A DNA stretch of 64,000 nt from JBBDIJ01 sp040880485 (GTDB taxonomy: Bacteria > Bacteroidota > Rhodothermia > Balneolales > Balneolaceae): positions 45,598 to 109,597 of the forward strand of contig JBBDIJ010000010.1 of assembly GCA_040880485.1 (NCBI GenBank), in the 5' to 3' direction. The notes beneath the pieces are model-generated. The model had not been told where the DNA came from, made no database searches, and saw only the letters and a program-made list of their open reading frames with translations. This document shows, in pieces, positions 8,946-18,192 of the stretch (the stretch's first letter is position 1; every line of letters starts with the position of its first letter). Position numbers and translations under genes: made by a program.

Positions 8946-10136
8946 TCAAGCCCTCTCAAAGAGCCCGGCTGCCCCCATCCCACCGCCTACACACATCGTA
9001 ACCAGTCCATAACGGCCTCCTCTTCGCTCCAGCTCGTAGAGAATCTGCGTGGTGAGCTTGGCCCCGGTACAACCGAGTGGATGCCCCATCGCTATGGCGC
9101 CACCGTTCACATTCACACGCTCTGGTTCCATATCCAGCTCCCGAATGACCGCCAGAGCCTGAGCAGCGAACGCTTCATTCAGTTCAATCAAATCGATTTC
9201 GCCCATTTTCACTCCAGCCCTTTTCAGAAGCTTCGGCACCGCTTGTACCGGCCCGATCCCCATAATCTCTGGCGCTACCCCAGCCACCGTGAAACCCCGC
9301 CAGATCGCAAGAGGTTCCAGATCCAGCTCTTTCGCCTTCTGGCGGCTCATAACCAGAACCGCCGAAGCGGCATCATTCATCTGCGATGAATTACCGGCCG
9401 TCACTGTACCCCCCACAAGAAAAGCCGGTTTCAACCTGGCAAGCGCTTCAAGTGACGTATCGTCCCGCGGCCCCTCATCTTTATTAAACAGGCAGGTCTC
9501 TTCCTGAGGCTTCTCCATTTCATCTACCCGGTTCCAGGTGACCTCCACCGGTGCAATCTGGCCGTCAAAGTCGCCCTCCTTCCATGCGCGAATCGCCTTG
9601 CGATGACTCTCCAGGGCAAACCGATCCTGATCTTCCCGGCTCACATCGTACTTCTTTGCCACCCTCTCTGCTGTCAGTCCCATACTCATATAGATATCGG
9701 GGCGCGTGTCGGTCAGTTCGGGGTTGGGATGCATATGAAATCCCCCCATTGGAACCAGTGACATCGACTCCACACCACCTGCAATGATCACATCTGCAAA
9801 GCCACTTGCGATCCTGTCGGCCGCCATCGCCACCGACTGCAAGCCGGATGAGCAGAAACGGTTGATTGTCATGGCCGGAACTGAATCGGGTAGCCCGCCA
9901 AGAATCGCGCACTGACGAGCGACGTTCATCCCCTGGGGGCCCTCCGGAAAAGCGCATCCCATCACCACATCTTCTACCTGATCCGGGTTCAACCCGGGAG
10001 AACGCTGCAGCAGTTCACGTATGACCACGCCCCCCAACGTGTCGGGTCTCACAAATCTAAGGGATCCCCGATTCGCTTTGCCACAAGCTGTTCGTACTGC
10101 AGCTGTAATCACAATATCATCTTTTCGGCTGCTCAT
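8946..10136 (-). CDS. fadA: Acetyl-CoA acyltransferase (3-ketoacyl-CoA thiolase)
   Basis: 396 residues of the thiolase family, complete. Catalytic residues are visible: nucleophile Cys95 in NRFCSSGLQ, His352 in GHPLGCTGA and Cys382 in MCVGGGMGA. The enzyme cleaves 3-ketoacyl-CoA with CoA in the last step of beta-oxidation. It lies 12 bp downstream of the FadN-like gene on the same strand, the classical operon order for this pair in Firmicutes and Bacteroidota. Start ATG 10134-10136 gives MSSRKDDIVI, a normal beginning. Confidence 0.95.
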   Translation of the reverse strand: MSSRKDDIVITAAVRTACGKANRGSLRFVRPDTLGGVVIRELLQRSPGLNPDQVEDVVMGCAFPEGPQGMNVARQCAILGGLPDSVPAMTINRFCSSGLQSVAMAADRIASGFADVIIAGGVESMSLVPMGGFHMHPNPELTDTRPDIYMSMGLTAERVAKKYDVSREDQDRFALESHRKAIRAWKEGDFDGQIAPVEVTWNRVDEMEKPQEETCLFNKDEGPRDDTSLEALARLKPAFLVGGTVTAGNSSQMNDAASAVLVMSRQKAKELDLEPLAIWRGFTVAGVAPEIMGIGPVQAVPKLLKRAGVKMGEIDLIELNEAFAAQALAVIRELDMEPERVNVNGGAIAMGHPLGCTGAKLTTQILYELERRGGRYGLVTMCVGGGMGAAGLFERA

Positions 10137-10148
10137 GTTTACTCCATT

Positions 10149-12530
10149 TCAGTTTCTCAGCGGATTGCCGGTTTTTAGCATCTGCTCCATTCTGGCCAGC
10201 GACTTTTTCTCCCTTACCAGTTCACCAAGCGCCTCCCGCTCCAGTTTCAACACGTAAGTTTCGGGCACATCCTGTGGCTCGCTCAAAGCTCCACCTGTTA
10301 GAATTCGGGCTACATGAGTGGCCAATACTTCATCCCACCCGGTTATTTGACCCGCCTCTTTCATCATTAACAGGCTCAATTTCAGAGCGCTGAATGCAGT
10401 TCGCCCCGACAGACGTATCATCGGATCCGGGGGCGGCACATAGCCAGAGTCGGACATCAAAAGGGCGCGGTTCTTCGCACTCTTCAACAGCAGATCCCGA
10501 TTCATCACAATGGTATCAGACTCGCGTAAAAAGAGCATTTTGCGTGCCATAGGTGCACTTTCAGAAACCTTCGCCAGCCCGATCGTCTTGAATGCACTCC
10601 GAATCCAGGGCAACGGGTCGCCCTCCTCCTCACGGTTCACCATGGCCAGGGACCGCCGTAGCAACTCTTTGGTACCCCCGCCACCGGGAATGAGTCCCAC
10701 ACCAAGCTCCACCAGGCCGGCATACAGTTCGTGATGTGCTACTACATGATCGGCGTGCATCATAAACTCGACGGCGCCCCCCAGAGTACGGCCCGCCACA
10801 GCAGCTACAACAGGATATGGCTGCCGGCGAAGATCCACGGCGGTCTGCTGGAACTCCTTCACACCATTGTCGATAAGGTTGAAATTACCCTCTTTGGCCG
10901 CTTTCAGAACCTCTGCCAGATTGGCTCCGTAACTGAAATTCTCGCCATCATGTCCAATCACCAGTGCTTCAAAAGAGTCACGAGTCCGACCAAATGCCTC
11001 CTGCATTGCGTCTATGAGCCCGAACCCGAGGGTGTTTTGCCGGGTGCGAAACTCGAACTGCGCCACCCCGTCTCCCATATCGAGCAGGGCGGCGTGATCG
11101 TTGGACCACACTTCGCTGCTTTCCCGTTTCAGGATCGCCGCAGTGATGGCACCGGCCGCTGGAGGTTCTACCGGTTCCGCCTCCCCTTTTACTAGATTCC
11201 ATACACTGCCTCCCTCATAGAAACGATTACGTCCCGCCTCCAGCATCTTCAGGACAGATTCGGGTACGCTTCGCCCATCTGCCTTCATCTTTTCGACTGA
11301 TGCCTCTACCCCGATGGCGTCCCACCGCTCGAAGGGCCCCAGTTCCCAGTTGAACCCCCGACACATCGCGCGATCCAGAGAAGAGATCGACGGGGTGATC
11401 TCCGGAATACGGTTGGCCGCATAGAGTAGCAGGTCCCATGTAATCTCCCGCAGGAATGATCCCACCTGTCCGTCATCGTCCAGAAGAAATTTCAGTCGTT
11501 CGCCCGCTGTCCCACCCTGCTTTTTCGCCTGATCCACGACATCGAATCGGGGAGTCTTCTGCGGTTCGTAATCCATCGTTTCCGGGTTCAACACGTGAAA
11601 CTCCTTCCCCTTGTCTGTCCACACTTTCTTGTAGAACCCTCCATTCGCCTTGTTTCCAATAAGCCCGTCGTTTACCATATCCTTAACCCCCTCCGGCAGT
11701 CGAAACACCTCCCTCCTCTCATCGTCCGGAATAGCCGGCCAGAGATTATCTGCCACATGCGCAAGCACATCGATTCCCACAATATCGCTGGTTCTGAACG
11801 TAGCAGGCCTGGAGTAGCCGGTCAGAGTTCCTGTTAGAAGGTCGATCTCTTCGGCCCTCAACCTGCCGCTAAAAAACCAGGGGAAAATGGAAGCCATCGA
11901 GAAGATCCCGACCCGGTTAGCAATAAAGTTGGGGGTATCGTTGCATCGCACCACCCCTTTACCCAGAATCACTTCACAAAATCGGTGCATCGCCTTCGTT
12001 ACGTCCGGATCGGTTTGCCCGGTCGGGATTAGCTCCAGCAGATGCATGTAGCGGGGCGGGTTAAAAAAATGCGCGCCAAGCAGACGCGACCGGAATTCGT
12101 CGCTGCAACCCTCTGCAATTTCCGAAATCGGCAGGCCGGAGGTATTGGAAGTGACCACTGTATGAGGCCCTGTAGCTTCTTCAATCTGTTTCATCAGGCC
12201 ACGCTTTACATCCATCTTTTCGATGACCGCTTCGCAAACCCAATCTACCTCCCATAGCCACCCCATGTCATCCTCAAAGTTGCCTGCAGAGATACGATCG
12301 GCATACTCCGGGAGGGCCAGTGGTGAGGGCCTCATCGTTTTCAACTTCTTCACACTCTCTTCGGCGATCTTGTCGGGGCGGGTCGGATCATCCGATTTCA
12401 GGTCCAGTAGCAACACATCCAGTCCTGCATTCACACAGTGGGCCGCAATCTGGCTTCCCATCACTCCGGAACCCAGTACGGCTACCGATCCAATTCTATA
12501 GTGTTCCTTCACTCTGCTTCCGTTTCTCAT
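10149..12530 (-). CDS. fadN: 3-hydroxyacyl-CoA dehydrogenase / enoyl-CoA hydratase, FadN type
   Basis: 793 residues with the dehydrogenase first and the crotonase last, the FadN (YusL) order rather than the FadB order. The N-terminal NAD site is VAVLGSGVMGSQIA (about 14-27), followed by SNTSGLPI and GAHFFNPP, typical of 3-hydroxyacyl-CoA dehydrogenases. The C-terminal hydratase region contains IGHDGENFSYGANL and GGAVEFMMHAD with GLIPGGGGT. It performs hydration and dehydrogenation in fatty-acid beta-oxidation. It sits between the acyl-CoA ligase (27 bp upstream) and fadA (12 bp downstream), so the three form an operon. Confidence 0.94.
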   Translation of the reverse strand: MRNGSRVKEHYRIGSVAVLGSGVMGSQIAAHCVNAGLDVLLLDLKSDDPTRPDKIAEESVKKLKTMRPSPLALPEYADRISAGNFEDDMGWLWEVDWVCEAVIEKMDVKRGLMKQIEEATGPHTVVTSNTSGLPISEIAEGCSDEFRSRLLGAHFFNPPRYMHLLELIPTGQTDPDVTKAMHRFCEVILGKGVVRCNDTPNFIANRVGIFSMASIFPWFFSGRLRAEEIDLLTGTLTGYSRPATFRTSDIVGIDVLAHVADNLWPAIPDDERREVFRLPEGVKDMVNDGLIGNKANGGFYKKVWTDKGKEFHVLNPETMDYEPQKTPRFDVVDQAKKQGGTAGERLKFLLDDDGQVGSFLREITWDLLLYAANRIPEITPSISSLDRAMCRGFNWELGPFERWDAIGVEASVEKMKADGRSVPESVLKMLEAGRNRFYEGGSVWNLVKGEAEPVEPPAAGAITAAILKRESSEVWSNDHAALLDMGDGVAQFEFRTRQNTLGFGLIDAMQEAFGRTRDSFEALVIGHDGENFSYGANLAEVLKAAKEGNFNLIDNGVKEFQQTAVDLRRQPYPVVAAVAGRTLGGAVEFMMHADHVVAHHELYAGLVELGVGLIPGGGGTKELLRRSLAMVNREEEGDPLPWIRSAFKTIGLAKVSESAPMARKMLFLRESDTIVMNRDLLLKSAKNRALLMSDSGYVPPPDPMIRLSGRTAFSALKLSLLMMKEAGQITGWDEVLATHVARILTGGALSEPQDVPETYVLKLEREALGELVREKKSLARMEQMLKTGNPLRN

Positions 12531-12557
12531 GTTGGTTGATTCAGTTTCAGATACCCG

Positions 12558-14351
12558 CTACTCCTCATCCTCGTAGAGCCGGCTGATCTGTTCGGCATAT
12601 TTCTCATTCACCACCGGCCTCTTCACCTTCAAAGTAGGCGTCAGCTCCCCACCTTCGATGGAAAGGGGTTGTTCCAGCAGCTCAAACCGTTTGACTGTCT
12701 CCCACGGAGTCAGATCCCGGTTTGCCCGATCCACCTCGGTCTGAACCAGCTCCCTTACTTTGGGATCGGTGTGAATCGGCTCTTCAGGTGTGTAACCCTC
12801 CCGCTTCAGCCGCTTGTGAATGTTAGCTATATTGGGCGCGATCAGGGCGGCGCAGAATTTACGCTGTTCACCCAGAATAACCGCCTGCTCCACAAATCCG
12901 CTTCCAACCAGCCGGTTCTCGATATTCTGCGGAGCCACATACTTACCAGTCGAGAGCTTGAACAGATCCTTCTTGCGATCTGTGATGTAGAGGTAGCCAT
13001 CTTCATCGATCTTTCCGACATCTCCCGTCATCAGCCATCCGTCCGATGTCATCACCTCGCGAGTCAGCTCCTTATCCATAAAATAACCCTTCATTACATT
13101 GGGACCCTTCACGAGGATTTCATCGTCTTCAGCGATCTTCACTTCAACATCCGTTAGAGGTAGCCCGGAGCTACCGATACGCAGGTGTTTACGATCCTGA
13201 ACCGCGATGACCGGTGAGGTCTCCGTGAGACCGTAACCCTGTCCGCAGTAGAGGCCTAGCGCATTGACAAATCTGAACAGATCGGGTGATAAAGCCGCCC
13301 CGCCGGAAATCATCCCGCAGAGGTTCCCCCCGAACAACTCACGGATTTTCGAGTAGACTACTTTATCTGCCACCATCCGCTTTGCAGCCGCCAGGCCGGT
13401 GGGTGGGTGTTCCGGATCGTATCTCTCGGCCAGATAGATGGCCCAGTAATAGAGTCTTTTCCTGAGCCCGTCAAAATCCTGGCCCCGCACCTTGACCCCG
13501 GTCTGGATCTTTTCCAGAAGCCTGGGAACGGTGGCAAAAAAGAAGGGCTGTATATGCTTGAAGTCATCCTTAATGTCATCCACCTCTTCGATGTAGTGAA
13601 CCCTGCCTCCCATCGAGACATAGAGATAGGTCATCAGCCGCTCAAACACGTGAGAGAGCGGAAGATAGGAGAGTATATTCTGCCCCTTTGCCTCCTCCAT
13701 CGTAAAAGGGATCCTCTCCAGAGAGCCCCGAATATTTGACGCAATGTTGTTCTGGGTGAGCATCACACCCTTTGGAACCCCTGTAGTCCCGGACGTGTAG
13801 ATCAACGTAGCCAGGTCATCCGGCTTTACCTTCTTCTTCAGTTTATCAAACAGTTTGGGAGTTTTGGCGATCTGCTTGCGCCCTTCTTTCAGAAGCGTCT
13901 CATAGTGTTTCAGCTTCTCGTGCTTTGATGCGGAGAAGGTGACAATAGCCTTTACACCCGACACCTCCCTGATGATCGATTTGGTATCGGCAAACAGTTC
14001 GTCACCGGAGACGAAATGCACCTTCGCTCCGGAATTCCCAAGAATGAAACGAATCTGATCTCCCGGCTGGGTCGTATAGATCGGTACATTGGCCGCTCCA
14101 ATCGACTGAACGGCCTGATCGACCACCATCCACTCAGTGGAGTTCTCGGAGTGGATCGAAACGCGATCACCGGGGCGCACCCCGAGTGCATAAAGGCCCA
14201 TCGCCACTTCCCTGACCTGGGTTGTAAAGGCCTCCACGCTAATCGGATGCCACCTCCCGGAGCGCTTGGTGGAGAAGAGTGTACTGCCGGGTTCATACTT
14301 CTTGAGTCCGGCATCAAATAACTGAAGGATCGTGGCAGGTGGAAAGGTCAT
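12558..14351 (-). CDS. Long-chain fatty acid-CoA ligase (AMP-forming)
   Basis: 597 residues of the acyl-adenylate-forming superfamily, closest in layout to long-chain AMP-dependent synthetases of the FadD15/ACSL type. The P-loop-like motif LIYTSGTTGVPKG is at 183-195, YGLTETSPV marks motif A5, GWLMTGDVG precedes the hinge and YITDRKKDLFKLSTGKY carries the hinge and catalytic Lys region. It activates fatty acids to acyl-CoA and feeds the downstream fadN-fadA genes. The start ATG at 14349-14351 faces the divergent thioesterase gene, leaving about 150 bp for the shared control region. Confidence 0.93.
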   Translation of the reverse strand: MTFPPATILQLFDAGLKKYEPGSTLFSTKRSGRWHPISVEAFTTQVREVAMGLYALGVRPGDRVSIHSENSTEWMVVDQAVQSIGAANVPIYTTQPGDQIRFILGNSGAKVHFVSGDELFADTKSIIREVSGVKAIVTFSASKHEKLKHYETLLKEGRKQIAKTPKLFDKLKKKVKPDDLATLIYTSGTTGVPKGVMLTQNNIASNIRGSLERIPFTMEEAKGQNILSYLPLSHVFERLMTYLYVSMGGRVHYIEEVDDIKDDFKHIQPFFFATVPRLLEKIQTGVKVRGQDFDGLRKRLYYWAIYLAERYDPEHPPTGLAAAKRMVADKVVYSKIRELFGGNLCGMISGGAALSPDLFRFVNALGLYCGQGYGLTETSPVIAVQDRKHLRIGSSGLPLTDVEVKIAEDDEILVKGPNVMKGYFMDKELTREVMTSDGWLMTGDVGKIDEDGYLYITDRKKDLFKLSTGKYVAPQNIENRLVGSGFVEQAVILGEQRKFCAALIAPNIANIHKRLKREGYTPEEPIHTDPKVRELVQTEVDRANRDLTPWETVKRFELLEQPLSIEGGELTPTLKVKRPVVNEKYAEQISRLYEDEE

Positions 14352-14499
14352 GGGTGTCCTCCTTCCGGTTCATGTTGAGAAATCTGACGTGAAGACTATA
14401 CAGCTGCCATGCACTTCATCGGGGACCATTCGGTTCACGTTGGTTAGACAGACGTACTCACTTATATTAAAGAAAAAAACGATCGGAGCGTTCACGTCT

Positions 14500-14928
14500 A
14501 TGGAGATTGAAGAGTCTGTCCGTCACAAGGTTACACCTTTCATTGAAAGCGGCAAAAAAAACATGGGGCACGCCCTGGGAATTCGATTCGAACAATTCAG
14601 TAAAGATGAGATGGTGGCAAGTATGCCGGTTACCGAAAATACAGTACAGCCAATGCGTATTCTACATGGAGGTGCATCAGTCGCTCTTGCCGAAACGCTC
14701 GCTTCCATTGGAGCCTGGTTGAACCTGGAGGATGAGTCGAAAACCGCTGTTGGCCTGGAGATCAATGCCAATCATATCCGCTCCGTCCCGGAAGGAAGAA
14801 TGGTTCGCGGTGTATCGGTTCCCATTCACCGTGGGCGGCAGACGCAGGTCTGGGAGACGCGTATTTCCGACGAACAGGGGAAACTGGTTTCGATCTCCAG
14901 ATGCACTCTTGCCATTGTATCGAAGTGA
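14500..14928 (+). CDS. PaaI-type hotdog thioesterase
   Basis: 142 residues from ATG 14500, with a GGAG about 12 bp upstream. The frame is open further upstream into the ligase start, but hotdog homology begins at this Met. The catalytic segment NTVQPMRILHGGASVALAE is typical of PaaI/YbgC-like acyl-CoA thioesterases, with HGG as the helix-capping motif. It probably hydrolyses acyl- or aryl-CoA esters. It diverges from the fatty-acid degradation operon, which fits a role in releasing CoA from surplus acyl-CoA, but that link is inferred. The stop lies 7 bp from the convergent SMP-30 stop. Confidence 0.85.
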   Translation: MEIEESVRHKVTPFIESGKKNMGHALGIRFEQFSKDEMVASMPVTENTVQPMRILHGGASVALAETLASIGAWLNLEDESKTAVGLEINANHIRSVPEGRMVRGVSVPIHRGRQTQVWETRISDEQGKLVSISRCTLAIVSK

Positions 14929-14932
14929 GTAC

Positions 14933-14941
14933 GGTTCAACC
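14933..14941. repeat. GGTTSAACC palindrome at a convergent gene junction
   Basis: GGTTCAACC begins 5 bp after the stop of the thioesterase and overlaps the last codons and the TGA of the convergent SMP-30 gene. One copy of the recurring intergenic motif. Confidence 0.4.
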
Positions 14942-15835
14942 CGTAAAACGGTTCGTCTCAAACCCCTGCCAGGGGAGGGATACCCGAAACAGCGAGCCGG
15001 ATAGTGGCGCGTGCTCAAGCTGGCGCCGGTTCAGCCCTTCACGCGCTGTTGTGATATAGAGTTGATCCAGATCGGGGCCACCGAACGTACAACAGGTGAC
15101 CAGCGGGACAGGAAGGCGAATTTCGAGAAGCGTGCTGCCGTCAAGCGGGTTCACCCGGATCACCTTTCCCCCATTATACAGGGCTACCCACAACATTCCC
15201 TCCGTGTCTATCGTCATTCCATCCGGCATCCCCTCTCCCGGATCAAAATGTTTCACAATCTGCCCCCCCGAAAGCTCCCCGGTTTGCTCCACATAGTCAT
15301 AAGAGTAGAGATTGCCAGTCGGGCTGTCGATGAGATAGAACGTCTCCGAATCGGAGCTCCAGGCCAGGCCGTTGGAGATCGTGAGGCCACCCACCACACA
15401 TTTTATATCGAGATTGGGCGTCAGGCTGTAGAGGCTGCCGGCCCCCAACGTTTCGTTATACGCCATGGTACCGGCCCAGAACCGGCCGGCCGGATCGCAC
15501 TTTCCATCATTGAACCGGTTTCCCGGACGGTCTTTTTCGGGGTCGGCTACCGGCTCTCTCTTCCCGTTTTCGCTATCGTAGAACCAGAAACCGGATTGTG
15601 CGGCCAGAATTAAGCCTCCCTTCTCCCGAATGGCAAACGCTCCGATATGTTCACAGACTTCGAAAGAGCGGTTTGTCCGCTTCATTGGGTCATATTCATG
15701 GAGGGTACCGGAGAGGATATCGGTCCACAGGAGTACGTTTCTGTGCTCATCCCAGACCGGCCCCTCTCCAAGCTTCGCCTGGCCCAGCAGCTCCAGTTCC
15801 GCATCAATCGGTTTCCAGTCACGGAAGTGGCTCAT
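14936..15835 (-). CDS. SMP-30/gluconolactonase/LRE-family hydrolase
   Basis: 299 residues of the six-bladed SMP-30 beta-propeller fold. The metal-binding Glu is in GEGPVWDE (about 18-25); NRFNDGKCDPAGRFWAGTM (about 105-123), NGLAWSSD and PDGMTIDTEG carry the other conserved Asn/Asp ligands. Members hydrolyse sugar lactones such as gluconolactone. It lies 17 bp downstream of an SDR dehydrogenase on the same strand; together they make a plausible sugar to aldonolactone to aldonate oxidation pair. No signal peptide, so probably cytoplasmic. Lactone substrate is inference. Confidence 0.9.
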   Translation of the reverse strand: MSHFRDWKPIDAELELLGQAKLGEGPVWDEHRNVLLWTDILSGTLHEYDPMKRTNRSFEVCEHIGAFAIREKGGLILAAQSGFWFYDSENGKREPVADPEKDRPGNRFNDGKCDPAGRFWAGTMAYNETLGAGSLYSLTPNLDIKCVVGGLTISNGLAWSSDSETFYLIDSPTGNLYSYDYVEQTGELSGGQIVKHFDPGEGMPDGMTIDTEGMLWVALYNGGKVIRVNPLDGSTLLEIRLPVPLVTCCTFGGPDLDQLYITTAREGLNRRQLEHAPLSGSLFRVSLPWQGFETNRFTG

Positions 15836-15852
15836 CTCTGAACACCTTGAGG

Positions 15853-16629
15853 TTAGGATTCCGGGGTCTTGCTTCCTATAATTCGAATACCGATTCCCCC
15901 ATCTATTCGAATCGGCTGGCCGTTGATAAATGAACCCTTATCGCTGCAGAGGAATGCGGCAAGCTCTCCAATCTCCTCCTTCTCCCCCATTCTACGGACC
16001 AGATGAAGGTCTATCGAGTCTCGCCGAACCTGATCCGGATCCGGGGACGCGTTAAACGCCTTCTCATTCAGAGGGGTGTCAATCACCCCGGGGCAGATCG
16101 CGACACATCGGATGTGAGGGGCGTAATCGATGGCTATACTTCTGGTAAGCCCGAGCAGAGCCGTTTTGGAGGTAGAGTATGCTGCACCCTCCTCCTGCGT
16201 TACGAACGATTGAATACTGCCCAGGTTCACCACCACACCAGACCCCGCCTTCTGCATATACGGAATTGCGAATTTCGAACAGAGATAGGGGCCTTTCACA
16301 TTCACATCCATCACACGGTCCCAATCCTCCTCGGCCGTATTGGTCACACTCGCATAGTGCATGATTCCTGCATTGTTGATCAGAAAGTCGATGGAACCGA
16401 ACTCATCTGCCACCCGGTTCATAGCACTCTGTACCTGCGCAGCACTGGCTACATCGCACTTTACGAACATCGCACGCTCTCCCAGCTTCCGGGCAAGGGC
16501 TTTACCCTCATTCTCATCGATATCCAGCAGGGCTACTCTGGCACCTTCGCGATGGAATATAGTCGCGCAACCCTCCCCGATACCTTTCGATCCACCAGTA
16601 ATGACCACCGTATTATTCTTCAGAGACAT
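15853..16629 (-). CDS. Short-chain dehydrogenase/reductase (classical SDR)
   Basis: 258 residues from ATG 16627-16629; an upstream in-frame TTG is less likely. Classical SDR features: TGGSKGIG cofactor motif near residue 12, NNAG near 88, catalytic Ser in NLGSIQS and YSTSK (Tyr-x-x-x-Lys). The C-terminal IRIDGG segment is typical. Likely a sugar or polyol dehydrogenase given the adjacent lactonase. The gene diverges from padR, sharing a 170-bp intergenic region that contains the palindromic operator candidate at 16746-16762. Confidence 0.88.
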   Translation of the reverse strand: MSLKNNTVVITGGSKGIGEGCATIFHREGARVALLDIDENEGKALARKLGERAMFVKCDVASAAQVQSAMNRVADEFGSIDFLINNAGIMHYASVTNTAEEDWDRVMDVNVKGPYLCSKFAIPYMQKAGSGVVVNLGSIQSFVTQEEGAAYSTSKTALLGLTRSIAIDYAPHIRCVAICPGVIDTPLNEKAFNASPDPDQVRRDSIDLHLVRRMGEKEEIGELAAFLCSDKGSFINGQPIRIDGGIGIRIIGSKTPES

Positions 16630-16745
16630 GTCCGAACATACGATCAAAAGAAGAAATTCAGAAATATTGTTGGATGTCGAATGACATTCAGTTCATCATT
16701 TAGCAATCAGAGTATCAAGGAGCTCTACAAATTATTTATAAAGGT

Positions 16746-16762
16746 ACCTTGTATTACAAGGT
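16746..16762. promoter_or_regulatory. 17-bp palindrome, candidate PadR operator
   Basis: ACCTTGTATTACAAGGT is a perfect inverted repeat with 7-bp arms around ATT. It lies 38 bp upstream of padR in an AT-rich region that must hold its promoter. PadR-family repressors commonly bind such dyads and repress their own operon; the assignment is inference from position and symmetry. Confidence 0.6.
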
Positions 16763-16799
16763 AATATGCAATAAATTTGCCTCTACAAACTGATAAACC

Positions 16800-17162
16800 A
16801 TGAGTAAATCAAATAAGTACAAGCTGGAAAATGCGGAAGCGCAGATGCGCAAAGGGTCACTGGAGTTCACGATCCTGCTCATCATTTCGCAAGGTGAAGT
16901 GTATGCAAGCGACATTATTCGTCAGCTGAAATCGCACGAATTGATAGTAGTAGAGGGTACCCTCTACCCTATTCTCTCCAGGTTGAACCGGTCCGGCCTT
17001 CTTGACTACTCCTGGGTGGAATCTGAATCGGGACCGCCAAGGAAGTACTATTCATTGACACGCGAAGGAGTAAGAGCGCTGGAACATATGACCAGGGTGT
17101 GGGAGAGAATGTCCCGGTCGGTTCGTCAGCTAATCACCCAATACAAGAAAGTGAAGTCATGA
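16800..17162 (+). CDS. PadR-family transcriptional regulator
   Basis: 120 residues. The winged-helix pattern of PadR is clear: RKGSLEFTILLIISQGEVYASDIIRQL, then EGTLYPILSRLNRSGLLDYSW as recognition helix and wing, and GPPRKYYSLTREG in the wing. A C-terminal dimerisation helix follows. It probably represses its own operon from the dyad at 16746-16762. The TGA stop overlaps the next ATG by 4 bp (17159-17162), so the PspC protein is translationally coupled; PadR-PspC pairs of this kind are widespread in Bacteroidota. Confidence 0.95.
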   Translation: MSKSNKYKLENAEAQMRKGSLEFTILLIISQGEVYASDIIRQLKSHELIVVEGTLYPILSRLNRSGLLDYSWVESESGPPRKYYSLTREGVRALEHMTRVWERMSRSVRQLITQYKKVKS

Positions 17163-18175
17163 ACAAAACGATCAGTTTTACCATATCCGGCATGATATTC
17201 CATGTAGAGGATATTGCATACACCCGCCTGGAAGCCTGGCTTGCTGCTGTGAGAAAGCATTTTCTGATGTACGACGACAGCAACGAAATCCTTCAGGACA
17301 TAGAAAACCGAATCGCAGAGATTCTGACCGATCGATCCGATGGCGGCAAGCGCCCTGTGGGCATGGCAGATATTGATGACGTGATTCATCAGATCGGGAC
17401 GGTTCGGGACTTTGAATACTTCGACACAGAAAATGAGGATGAACCGGTTTCCAGTACCGCAACCCCGAAAAAACTGTACCGTGATCCGGACAACTCCATT
17501 CTGGGTGGTGTGGCTGCCGGTGTAGCGACCCATTTAAATATTGACGTCACATTAACCCGCATCCTCTTTGTCATATTTGCGCTCATTTGGGGAGCCAGCA
17601 TTTTCATCTATTTTGTCCTGTGGCTGGTGATGCCGGTGGCCGACACTCCGGCAAAAAAACTGGAGATGAAGGGGGAACCCATTACACTGGCGAGTATTGA
17701 AGAGAGGATCCGGGAGAAAACTCCCTCCAACGAGGAGGTTAATACATCCATCGGACGTTTTCTAAACCGTTGTGCCGATGTCATTCGGGACCTTGGGGAA
17801 GCGATCATTTCCATCTTGCGAAAAATGGGGCCGGTTCTTGTTGCCGTCACCGGATACGTGCTAGCTGCTATCGGAATCGCAGCCATGATCATGCTCACTG
17901 TTACTTACATTGCCATGCTTACGAACATGACATGGGTCGGGCACTCATTTTTCCCACCACATTTCCCCTTCGGTCCTCTCATCATGCTGATGTTTCTTAC
18001 GACCGTCCTTCTCCTTCTGGCCATTCCAGCTATCCTGATCATTTTGGCAGGAATCGCTCTCATTCGCTCTAATAACAATGAACGCAGATCGAAGGTGCCG
18101 ATAGTCATACTAAGTATCTGGATCATCATCGTACTCATAGCATCGGCTTTGGCAGGATTTCTTATAATAGCCTGA
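17159..18175 (+). CDS. PspC-domain membrane protein with N-terminal permease-associated domain
   Basis: 338 residues from the ATG that overlaps the padR stop; a longer frame starting at 17099 would overlap padR and is not needed. Residues 1-105 form a soluble domain (NKTISFTISGMIFHVEDIAY, NEILQDIENRIAEIL) often found before PspC. The PspC hallmark (DNSILGGVAAGVATHLNID) begins near 122 and is followed by one helix ending WLVMPV. Two or three more helices lie between about 235 and 336. It is likely an inner-membrane stress sensor or effector controlled by the cognate PadR regulator. Confidence 0.9.
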   Translation: MNKTISFTISGMIFHVEDIAYTRLEAWLAAVRKHFLMYDDSNEILQDIENRIAEILTDRSDGGKRPVGMADIDDVIHQIGTVRDFEYFDTENEDEPVSSTATPKKLYRDPDNSILGGVAAGVATHLNIDVTLTRILFVIFALIWGASIFIYFVLWLVMPVADTPAKKLEMKGEPITLASIEERIREKTPSNEEVNTSIGRFLNRCADVIRDLGEAIISILRKMGPVLVAVTGYVLAAIGIAAMIMLTVTYIAMLTNMTWVGHSFFPPHFPFGPLIMLMFLTTVLLLLAIPAILIILAGIALIRSNNNERRSKVPIVILSIWIIIVLIASALAGFLIIA

Positions 18176-18192
18176 CGACTGGATTTTTGGAG

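Noticed and set aside
9984..9999. Palindrome CCGGGTTCAACCCGGG containing GGTTCAACC
   Set aside because: It is inside the thiolase gene and encodes the family-typical Pro-Gly-Leu-Asn-Pro, so codon constraint explains it.
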